From the NCBI GenBank assembly GCA_000824785.1, contig CCNB01000043.1, forward strand, positions 618,622-673,154: a stretch of 54,533 nucleotides of DNA, given 5' to 3'. The notes under the pieces were generated by a model that was not told the DNA's origin, ran no database searches, and saw only the letters and a list, made by a program, of their open reading frames with translations. Position numbers and translations under genes: made by a program. Every line of letters starts with the position of its first letter. The first letter of the stretch is position 1. Of the stretch, positions 7,837-14,976 are shown in pieces. This stretch comes from Mesorhizobium plurifarium. Its GTDB lineage: Bacteria; Pseudomonadota; Alphaproteobacteria; Rhizobiales; Rhizobiaceae.

Positions 7837-9273
7837 ATGGCCGCGATTTCGGAGAGCCTGCTCGAAACCTACACCAATTCCGACGCGCTCGGCTTGGCGG
7901 ACTTGGTGAAGCGCGGCGAGGTTTCTCCGGCCGAGCTGGTCGAGGCGGCGATCACCGTGATCGAGCGCCTGAACCCGGAACTCAACGCTGTCGTCCATCG
8001 TCTCTACGACATGGCGCGCACCCAGGCGGCGACGGTGGACAAGAACGCGCCCTTCGCCGGCGTGCCCTATCTGCTCAAGGAGCTCGCCTCGTCCTGGAAG
8101 GGCGCGCCCAACACCAACTCCTGCCGCTACCTCAAGGACTTCGTCGCCGATTCCGACAGCGAGGTGGTACGCCGCATAAAGGCCGCCGGCCTGGTGCTCG
8201 TCGGCAAATCCAACGCGCCCGAGAATGGCTGGTCTATCACAACCGAGCCAAAGCTTTACGGCACGACGAAGAACCCGTGGAAGCAAGGCATCACGCCGGG
8301 CGGCTCGAGCGGCGGCGCCGCGGCCGCGATCGCGTCGTGCATGGTGCCGATCGCCGAAGCGAGCGACGGCGCCGGCTCGATCCGCGTGCCGGCATCCTGC
8401 TGCGGCATCGTCGGTCTGAAACCGTCGCGCGGCCGTGTCAGCCTCGCCCCCTTCGGTGATTATTGGTATGGCGGCGCCTATTTCCTCTGCTGCTCGCGCA
8501 CCGTGCGCGACACCGCCGCCTATCTCGATGCGGTGGCCGGCGCCCTGCCCGGCGACGCCTACACGCCGCCGGTTCCCACTGACAGTTGGCTGAACCTTTC
8601 CGCGCGTGCGCCGAAGAAACTGCGCATCGGCTTCACCATCACGCCACCGAACGGCACGGCGATCGATCCCGAAGTCAAGGCGACCGTGCTCTCTACGGTC
8701 GCCGCGCTCGAACGCCTCGGCCACGCCATCGAGGAACATGACATGCCGCTCGATGCCGACGCGGTATGGAGGACCTACACCGACATGACCTGCGTCCAGA
8801 CGGCGGCGACTTTCGATTTCCTGGAGACGCTGGTCGGCCGCCCAGTCACCACGAACGATGTCGAACCGCTGACCTGGGCGATCATCCAGCGCGGTCGCGC
8901 GACCAGCGGCATCAAGCATATCTCCGATGTAGAGCAACTGAGGTTGATCGGCCGCGACATTGTCGGCGACCTCAACGCCTACGACATCTTCATCACCCCG
9001 ACGCTGACGCAGCTGCCGCGTCCGCTCGGCTATTACGACATGTCGGAAACCGATCTCGACCGCTACAACGCCAAATGGGGCGACGCGGTCTTCAACTTCC
9101 CGTTCAACATCTCCGGCCTGCCGGCGATCTCGCTGCCGCTCGGGCAGTCGGCCGGCGGCGTGCCGATCGGCGTGCAGCTCGTCGGCCGCTACGGCGACGA
9201 GGCGACGGTGCTGGCGCTATCATCGCAGCTGGAAGGGGAGATGCCGTGGAAGGACCGGCGGCCGGCGCTGTAA
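7837..9273 (+). CDS. Amidase signature family hydrolase
   Basis: Cytoplasmic amidase of 478 aa cleaving a carboxamide to acid and ammonia. The Ser-cisSer-Lys triad is visible: K81 in YLLKEL, S157 in GGSSGG, and nucleophile S181 in GAGSIR. The spacing (76 and 24 residues) is close to that in the family. ATG 7837 follows GGGAGGAAACAC. It ends the importer/oxidoreductase run, which suggests the imported compound or an intermediate is an amide and may serve as a nitrogen source. Exact substrate unknown. Confidence 0.9.
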   Translation: MAAISESLLETYTNSDALGLADLVKRGEVSPAELVEAAITVIERLNPELNAVVHRLYDMARTQAATVDKNAPFAGVPYLLKELASSWKGAPNTNSCRYLKDFVADSDSEVVRRIKAAGLVLVGKSNAPENGWSITTEPKLYGTTKNPWKQGITPGGSSGGAAAAIASCMVPIAEASDGAGSIRVPASCCGIVGLKPSRGRVSLAPFGDYWYGGAYFLCCSRTVRDTAAYLDAVAGALPGDAYTPPVPTDSWLNLSARAPKKLRIGFTITPPNGTAIDPEVKATVLSTVAALERLGHAIEEHDMPLDADAVWRTYTDMTCVQTAATFDFLETLVGRPVTTNDVEPLTWAIIQRGRATSGIKHISDVEQLRLIGRDIVGDLNAYDIFITPTLTQLPRPLGYYDMSETDLDRYNAKWGDAVFNFPFNISGLPAISLPLGQSAGGVPIGVQLVGRYGDEATVLALSSQLEGEMPWKDRRPAL

Positions 9274-9315
9274 ACAGAGCAGCTCGATCGGGATCAGCGC
9301 ACCAATAAACGGGCC

Positions 9316-9331
9316 TTGCCCGGCAGGGCAA
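9316..9331 (+). terminator. Weak hairpin after the amidase gene
   Basis: A perfect TTGCCC-GGCA-GGGCAA stem-loop starts 43 bp after the amidase stop. No T-run follows it, so it is only a possible terminator or a transcript 3-prime-end stabiliser. Confidence 0.3.
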
Positions 9332-9377
9332 TGAGGGGCAGCACTAACCTGTGGCATTTGGCCGTAACGCACGCTTC

Positions 9378-9713
9378 CTAAGCAGCTGAGCTTTCGTTGA
9401 TCAAGCCGAGCTGTCTGGCACAACGCATAAGCCTGCCAACCTGTCCACGTCGGATCGAGTGGTGCCCATTCGCGTAAAGCTCAGTGATCCAATCTTCGTC
9501 ATCTTCACTCAGATCCAATCGCGCTTCATAGCAATTTCGCAGCAAGCGGCTGATGCTAAAACCACGGTACTCAGCCACCAGGACTAGGCTGTCTCTCACC
9601 TCGAGCAGTTTCTCGACCTGTCGAGTAGTCAGCTCGTCGTCAACATAGCCAATTATGCTTTCGACGAACCCCGTCTCCCATTCGGTCAGTGCTTCACGCT
9701 CGGATGCAAACAA
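9378..9713 (-). CDS. Hypothetical protein, 111 aa
   Basis: Not recognised. The frame opens with TTG and encodes an acidic, helix-rich cytoplasmic protein (EREALTEWETGFVESI, then TTRQVEKLLEVRDSL) with no signal peptide or membrane segment. Its base composition is clearly less GC-rich than the neighbours, suggesting separate acquisition. It overlaps the preceding 75-aa frame by 28 bp. The frame also continues upstream of its TTG (residues IYCKLL), so the two may be halves of one frame-shifted gene. Confidence 0.5.
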   Translation of the reverse strand: MFASEREALTEWETGFVESIIGYVDDELTTRQVEKLLEVRDSLVLVAEYRGFSISRLLRNCYEARLDLSEDDEDWITELYANGHHSIRRGQVGRLMRCARQLGLINESSAA

Positions 9714-9913
9714 TAACTTGCAATAGATCGCGCAGCGGCGGTGTCTTTGCGGATACGCTCAATCTCACTCCAAGATGCCATATGCCATCTCCGACTATCC
9801 GGTCGCAGCACAACAAGGACAAACTGTGGATAATTGCGGGGATAATATTTAGGTGAGTCGTCGCCTAAGGGAAAGAGCAACTGCGGATAGCTCACCTTGG
9901 CAAACGCGTTCAA
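9686..9913 (-). pseudogene. Short low-GC ORF, possibly the 5-prime part of a broken gene
   Basis: A 75-aa frame with only a TTG start at 9913. The open frame actually runs back to an in-frame TAG near 9958 (EFYRGFGLTIRS before the TTG) without any ATG. It ends in SIASYCLHPSVKH just where the 111-aa frame takes over in another phase. That pattern fits a remnant whose 5-prime end is lost and whose middle has shifted frame, but a genuine overlapping gene pair cannot be excluded. Function unknown. Confidence 0.4.
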
Positions 9914-10118
9914 CGACCGAATAGTCAGGCCAAAACCCCTATAAAATTCCTATATCTTTCTCATCCGCCCCGTCTCGAACCTTTATGGCGAGCGGGTCCA
10001 TATTTCCTTCGAAAAACGCTTTGATCGCCGTCGTCGCCAAGGTGATGTGCGCGCGCGTGCAGTTTCGAGCTCGCCACTGCGAGCCGCAAACACCAAGTGG
10101 AAACAAGGAAGACCTGCA

Positions 10119-10199
10119 ATGGACCTTATAGTTCTCGGGATCGGGATATTATTCTTCACCCTGTCCTTAGCCTACGTCAAAGCCTGCGACATCATTTGA
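10119..10199 (+). CDS. Tiny membrane protein (26 aa) leading the kdp operon
   Basis: An ATG preceded by AAACAAGGAAGACCTGCA opens a 26-aa frame made of one hydrophobic helix (MDLIVLGIGILFF) and the tail YVKACDII. It lies 16 bp before kdpF. I recall similar short proteins with a Y-V-x-x-C-D ending upstream of kdp genes in other bacteria, but could not check this. Likely a small inner-membrane protein co-expressed with Kdp; role unknown. Confidence 0.6.
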   Translation: MDLIVLGIGILFFTLSLAYVKACDII

Positions 10200-10215
10200 G
10201 CGGAAGGGCCGGATC

Positions 10216-10305
10216 ATGCTTCTCGACTACATTCTCGGCGGCGCGGTGACCTTGTTCCTGCTCGCCTATCTCACCTACGCCCTCATCCGCCCAGAACGCT
10301 TCTGA
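10216..10305 (+). CDS. kdpF: KdpF small subunit of the K+-transporting ATPase
   Basis: A 29-aa single-helix protein (MLLDYILGGAVTLFLLAY, tail LTYALIRPERF) directly before kdpA. This is the expected size, topology and ending for KdpF, a peptide that stabilises the KdpABC complex in the inner membrane. Its start has a GGAAGGGCC ribosome site. It ends 22 bp before the kdpA start. Confidence 0.85.
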   Translation: MLLDYILGGAVTLFLLAYLTYALIRPERF

Positions 10306-10327
10306 TCGGCGCACGGAAGGTCACATC

Positions 10328-12031
10328 ATGACAATCAACGGCTGGATACAGATCCTCGTCTATTGCGGGATCTTGGCTTTGCTCGTGAAGCCGCTCGGCT
10401 TCTATATGTACCGCGTCTTCAGCGGCGACCGCACATTGCTGTCGCCGGTGCTCGTCCCGATCGAGCGCGGCCTCTACCGCCTCGCCGGAACCAGCGAGAA
10501 GGAAGAACAGCACTGGGCCGTCTATGCGGCCGGCATGCTGCTCTTCAATCTCGCCGGTTTCCTCGTCCTTTACGCGCTGCAGCGGCTGCAGGGCGCCCTG
10601 CCCTACAACCCCGCCGGCATGACCGCGGTCGAGCCTGGGCTTGCCTTCAACACGGCCGTCAGTTTCGTCACCAATACCAACTGGCAGAACTACGGCGGCG
10701 AAAGCACGATGTCCTACCTCGTGCAGATGGCCGGCCTCACCGTGCAGAACTTCGTCTCGGCCGCCACGGGCGTTGCCATCGCCATTGCGCTCATCCGCGG
10801 CTTCGCCCGCGCTTCGGGCAAGTCGATCGGCAACTTCTGGGTCGACCTCACCCGCTGCATGCTCTACGTGCTCCTGCCGCTCTGCATCGTGCTGACGCTG
10901 GTCTATGTCTGGCTCGGCATTCCGCAGACGCTTGGGCCTTATGTCGACGCCACCACGCTGGAAGGCGCCAAGCAGACCATCGCGCTTGGGCCGGTCGCCT
11001 CGCAGATCGCCATCAAGATGCTGGGCACCAATGGCGGCGGCTTCTTCAACGCCAACGCAGCGCATCCATTCGAGAATCCGGACGCGATCTCGAACCTGAT
11101 TCAGATGCTGTCGATCTTCGCGATCGGCGCCGCGCTCACCAACGTCTTCGGCCGCATGGTCGGCAGTGAGCGCCAGGGCTGGGCGATCCTGGCCTCTATG
11201 GGCGTGCTGTTTCTCGTCGGCGTCGCCGTCTGCTACTGGGCCGAGGCCGCGGGCAACCCGCTGGTCCATGCTCTCGGCATCGACGGCGGCAACATGGAAG
11301 GCAAGGAGACGCGCTTCGGCATCGCCGCCTCGGCGCTGTTTGCCGTCATCACCACGGCTGCCTCCTGCGGCGCCGTCAACGCCATGCATGACAGCTTCAC
11401 CGCGCTTGGCGGCATGATCCCGCTCATCAACATGCAACTCGGCGAGGTCATAGTCGGCGGCGTCGGCGCCGGCTTCTACGGCATCCTGATGTTCGTCGTC
11501 GTCGCCGTCTTCGTCGCCGGCCTGATGGTCGGCCGCACGCCCGAATATCTCGGCAAGAAGATCGAGGCCAAGGAGGTCAAGATGGCGATGCTCGCCATCC
11601 TCTGCCTGCCGCTGGCGATGCTGATCTTCACGGCCATCGCCGTGGTCCTGCCGAGCGCCGTGGCTTCGATGGCCAATGGCGGCCCGCACGGCTTCGCCGA
11701 GGTGCTTTACGCCTATACCTCGGCGGCCGCGAACAACGGCTCGGCCTTCGGCGGCCTCTCGGGCAACACGCCCTGGTACAACATAACGCTGGGCATCGGC
11801 ATGCTGATGGGCCGCTTCCTGGTCATCATCCCGGCTTTGGCCATCGCCGGCTCGTTGGCCGCCAAGAAGACCGTCCCCGCTTCGGCCGGCACCTTCCCGA
11901 CCGACGGCATGCTGTTCGTCGGCCTGCTGGTCGGCGTCATCATCATCGTCGGCGGCCTCACCTTCTTCCCGTCGCTCGCCGTCGGTCCGATCGTCGAGCA
12001 TCTGGCGATGATCCATGGACAGACCTTCTGA
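10328..12031 (+). CDS. kdpA: Potassium-transporting ATPase subunit A
   Basis: Potassium-binding and translocating inner-membrane subunit of the high-affinity KdpFABC pump, 567 aa. It is related to K+ channels: selectivity-loop sequences are visible in NTNWQNYGGES, GTNGGGFFNANAAHPFENP, SCGAVNAMHDSFTALGG and NNGSAFGG. About ten hydrophobic helices. The ATG at 10328 has an AAGG site upstream. Expression in other bacteria is induced by K+ limitation through KdpD/KdpE, which are encoded downstream here. Confidence 0.97.
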   Translation: MTINGWIQILVYCGILALLVKPLGFYMYRVFSGDRTLLSPVLVPIERGLYRLAGTSEKEEQHWAVYAAGMLLFNLAGFLVLYALQRLQGALPYNPAGMTAVEPGLAFNTAVSFVTNTNWQNYGGESTMSYLVQMAGLTVQNFVSAATGVAIAIALIRGFARASGKSIGNFWVDLTRCMLYVLLPLCIVLTLVYVWLGIPQTLGPYVDATTLEGAKQTIALGPVASQIAIKMLGTNGGGFFNANAAHPFENPDAISNLIQMLSIFAIGAALTNVFGRMVGSERQGWAILASMGVLFLVGVAVCYWAEAAGNPLVHALGIDGGNMEGKETRFGIAASALFAVITTAASCGAVNAMHDSFTALGGMIPLINMQLGEVIVGGVGAGFYGILMFVVVAVFVAGLMVGRTPEYLGKKIEAKEVKMAMLAILCLPLAMLIFTAIAVVLPSAVASMANGGPHGFAEVLYAYTSAAANNGSAFGGLSGNTPWYNITLGIGMLMGRFLVIIPALAIAGSLAAKKTVPASAGTFPTDGMLFVGLLVGVIIIVGGLTFFPSLAVGPIVEHLAMIHGQTF

Positions 12032-12032
12032 G

Positions 12033-12269
12033 ATGACCATGCCCCGCTTCAACGACATACGTCGCAACGACCGTCACCAGACCGGTGACGGAGCGCCCGA
12101 CAACGGAAAGGACGAGAAGCCTCGTCCTTTCCCGACCCTTTCAACCTTTCTCGGCATGGCGGCCGTGCTGTTCGTGCTGTGGCTGCTGGCCACCGGCCTT
12201 CCGCACCTGTTCCCGAAGACCGAACACCCGGCGCCGTCCAACATAACCGATACTGGAGCCCAAAAATGA
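12033..12269 (+). CDS. Small single-pass membrane protein between kdpA and kdpB
   Basis: A 78-aa frame starting 1 bp after the kdpA stop (ATG 12033; ATG 12039 is an alternative). It overlaps the kdpB start by 4 bp (ATGA), so it is translationally tied to both. The N-terminal half is polar and charged (NDIRRNDRHQTGDG), then comes one hydrophobic helix at about 46-62 (GMAAVLFVLWLLATGLP) and a short polar tail. It has no counterpart in the classical enterobacterial kdp operon. Tight packing argues that it is real and works with the pump, perhaps in assembly or regulation. Confidence 0.75.
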   Translation: MTMPRFNDIRRNDRHQTGDGAPDNGKDEKPRPFPTLSTFLGMAAVLFVLWLLATGLPHLFPKTEHPAPSNITDTGAQK

Positions 12270-14359
12270 GCCAGTCCAAATCCGCCAGCATCATGGATGC
12301 GCGCATCCTGGTGCCCGCCATCGGCGGCGCCTTCCGCAAGCTTGACCCGCGCACGCTGGTCAAGAACCCGGTGATGTTCGTCGTCGCGGTCGTCTCGCTG
12401 CTCACAACCGTGCTTTTCGTCCGCGACCTGGTCACCGGCGGCGGCGATCTCGGCTTCACGCTGCAGATCATCATCTGGCTGTGGTTCACCGTGCTGTTCG
12501 CCAATTTCGCCGAGGCCGTGGCCGAGGGCCGCGGCAAGGCGCAGGCCGACTCGCTGCGCAAGGCGCGCACCGAGACTCAGGCCAAGCTGCTCAACAACGG
12601 CGACCGCACCAAATTCAAACTGGTGCCGGGCACCAGCCTGAAGGTCGGCGATGTCGTGCTGGTCGAGGCCGGCGACATCATCCCGTCCGACGGCGAGGTG
12701 ATCGAAGGCGTCGCCTCGGTCAACGAGGCGGCGATCACCGGCGAATCCGCGCCCGTCATCCGCGAATCCGGCGGCGACCGTTCGGCCGTCACCGGCGGCA
12801 CCCAGGTTCTGTCCGACTGGATCCGCGTGCGCATCTCCGCCGCGTCCGGCCAGACCTTCCTCGACCGCATGATCTCGCTGGTCGAGGGTGCGGAGCGCCA
12901 GAAGACGCCGAACGAGATCGCGCTCAACATCCTGCTGGTCGGCATGACGCTGATCTTCGTGCTGGCGACCGCAACCATTCCGAGCTTCGCCTCCTATTCG
13001 GGCGGCTATATCCCGGTGACGATCCTCGTCGCCCTGTTCGTCACGCTGATCCCGACCACGATCGGCGCGCTGCTCTCGGCCATCGGCATCGCCGGCATGG
13101 ACCGCCTGGTGCGCTTCAACGTGCTCGCCATGTCCGGCCGCGCCGTCGAAGCCGCCGGCGACGTCGACACGCTCCTGCTCGACAAGACCGGCACCATCAC
13201 CCTCGGCAACCGCCAGGCGACCGAGTTCCGCCCGGTCACGGGCGTCACCGAGCAGGAACTGGCCGACGCCGCCCAGCTTGCCTCGCTGGCCGACGAGACG
13301 CCGGAAGGCCGCTCGATCGTCGTGCTGGCGAAGGAGAAATACGGCATACGCGCTCGCGACATGGCAACGCTGCACGCCACCTTCGTGCCCTTCACCGCGC
13401 AGACCCGCATGAGCGGCGTCGACATCGACGGCTCCTCGGTGCGCAAGGGCGCGGTCGATGCGGTGCTCGCTCATGTCAATCAGGCGACCGTCGCCGCTCA
13501 CGGCACGCGTCCCACCGGCGACGCCATCCGCTACCTGCAGGCTGTTGCCGACGAGATCGCCAAGGCCGGCGGCACGCCGCTGGCGGTCGAGCGCGACGGC
13601 CGCCTGCTCGGCGTCGTCCACCTCAAGGATATCGTCAAGGGCGGCATAGCCGAGCGTTTCGCCGAGCTGCGCAAGATGGGCATCCGCACCGTGATGATCA
13701 CTGGCGACAACCCGCTCACCGCGGCGGCGATCGCCGCCGAGGCCGGCGTTGACGACTTCCTTGCCCAGGCGACGCCCGAGAACAAGCTGTCGCTGATCCG
13801 CGAGGAGCAGGCCAAGGGCAAGCTGGTCGCCATGTGCGGCGACGGCACCAACGATGCGCCGGCGCTGGCCCAGGCCGATGTCGGCGTCGCCATGAACACC
13901 GGCACGGTCGCCGCGCGCGAGGCCGGCAACATGGTCGACCTCGACAGCGACCCGACCAAGCTGATCGAGATCGTCGAGATCGGCAAGGCGCTGCTGATGA
14001 CGCGCGGCTCGCTGACCACCTTCTCGATCGCCAACGACGTGGCCAAATACTTCGCCATCATCCCGGCGATGTTCGCGGTCTTCTACGTCGCGCCCGGCCA
14101 GTCCACCGGTCCGCTGCAGGCGCTCAACATCATGCACCTGGCGACACCGCAGAGCGCCATCCTGTCGGCCATCATCTTCAACGCGCTGATCATCATCGCG
14201 CTGATCCCGCTGTCGCTGAAAGGCGTGAAATACCGTGCCATCGGCGCCGGCTCGCTGCTCACCCGCAACCTGCTGATCTACGGCCTCGGCGGCATCATCG
14301 TGCCGTTCGCCGGCATCAAGGCGATCGAACTGATCGTCACGGCCCTCGGCCTCGCATAA
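12266..14359 (+). CDS. kdpB: Potassium-transporting ATPase subunit B (P-type ATPase)
   Basis: Catalytic P-type ATPase subunit of 697 aa that hydrolyses ATP to drive K+ uptake through KdpA. Actuator motif TGES is at 158-161 and the phosphorylated aspartate D306 in DKTGT. The hinge GDGTNDAPAL and a C-terminal membrane domain follow. ATG 12266 gives the usual length, overlapping the small-protein gene; the frame is open further upstream but those starts would run into that gene. Confidence 0.97.
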   Translation: MSQSKSASIMDARILVPAIGGAFRKLDPRTLVKNPVMFVVAVVSLLTTVLFVRDLVTGGGDLGFTLQIIIWLWFTVLFANFAEAVAEGRGKAQADSLRKARTETQAKLLNNGDRTKFKLVPGTSLKVGDVVLVEAGDIIPSDGEVIEGVASVNEAAITGESAPVIRESGGDRSAVTGGTQVLSDWIRVRISAASGQTFLDRMISLVEGAERQKTPNEIALNILLVGMTLIFVLATATIPSFASYSGGYIPVTILVALFVTLIPTTIGALLSAIGIAGMDRLVRFNVLAMSGRAVEAAGDVDTLLLDKTGTITLGNRQATEFRPVTGVTEQELADAAQLASLADETPEGRSIVVLAKEKYGIRARDMATLHATFVPFTAQTRMSGVDIDGSSVRKGAVDAVLAHVNQATVAAHGTRPTGDAIRYLQAVADEIAKAGGTPLAVERDGRLLGVVHLKDIVKGGIAERFAELRKMGIRTVMITGDNPLTAAAIAAEAGVDDFLAQATPENKLSLIREEQAKGKLVAMCGDGTNDAPALAQADVGVAMNTGTVAAREAGNMVDLDSDPTKLIEIVEIGKALLMTRGSLTTFSIANDVAKYFAIIPAMFAVFYVAPGQSTGPLQALNIMHLATPQSAILSAIIFNALIIIALIPLSLKGVKYRAIGAGSLLTRNLLIYGLGGIIVPFAGIKAIELIVTALGLA

Positions 14360-14371
14360 GGATTTGCCCCC

Positions 14372-14935
14372 ATGTTCAAGCAACTCAGACCCGCTCTTGT
14401 CATGATCGTCTTCTTCACGGTGCTGACCGGCCTCATCTATCCGATCGGCATGACCGGCATCGCCCAGGCGCTGTTCCCGAGCCAGGCCAATGGCAGCCTG
14501 ATCACCAGGGACGGCAAGGTGATCGGCTCCAGCCTGATCGGACAGGCCTTCGCCGGCGACCGCTATTTCCACGGCCGGCCATCGGCGGCAGGTGACGGCT
14601 ACAACGCGGCCTCCTCCAGCGGCTCGAATCTCGGCCCGACCAATCCCAAGCTCATCGACCGCATCAAGGGCGACGCCGAGAAGCTGAAGGCCGAAAACCC
14701 TGATGCACCGGTGCCGATGAACCTCGTCACCACCTCCGGCAGCGGCCTCGATCCCGACATCAGCCCCGAGGCCGCCTATTTCCAGGTGCCGCGTGTCGCC
14801 AAGGCCCGCGGGGTGGACGAGGCCAAGGTGAAGGCGCTCGTCGACAGCCATGTCGAGGATAGCGAGCTTGGCGTCCTCGGCGAACCGGCGATCAATGTGC
14901 TGGCGCTGAACCTTGCGCTGGACGAGCTGAAATAA
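14372..14935 (+). CDS. kdpC: Potassium-transporting ATPase subunit C
   Basis: KdpC, 187 aa, a single-pass inner-membrane subunit. The N-terminal helix (ALVMIVFFTVLTGLIYP) is followed by a periplasmic domain with the family stretches GDRYFHGRPSAAG and NAASSSGSNLGPTNP. It is 12 bp after kdpB. It stabilises the complex and helps ATP binding in characterised systems. Confidence 0.96.
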   Translation: MFKQLRPALVMIVFFTVLTGLIYPIGMTGIAQALFPSQANGSLITRDGKVIGSSLIGQAFAGDRYFHGRPSAAGDGYNAASSSGSNLGPTNPKLIDRIKGDAEKLKAENPDAPVPMNLVTTSGSGLDPDISPEAAYFQVPRVAKARGVDEAKVKALVDSHVEDSELGVLGEPAINVLALNLALDELK

Positions 14936-14976
14936 TCCGCCCGCGCCGGGGATCGACACGGTCCCCGGCGCAATTC

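Noticed and set aside
10283..12067. 594-aa minus-strand frame opposite kdpA
   Set aside because: Antisense to kdpA, whose motifs are unmistakable; low-complexity Asp/His/Glu composition is typical of high-GC shadows.
12074..14959. 961-aa minus-strand frame across kdpB-kdpC
   Set aside because: Antisense shadow of strongly conserved kdpB and kdpC; His/Asp/Arg-rich with no recognisable fold.
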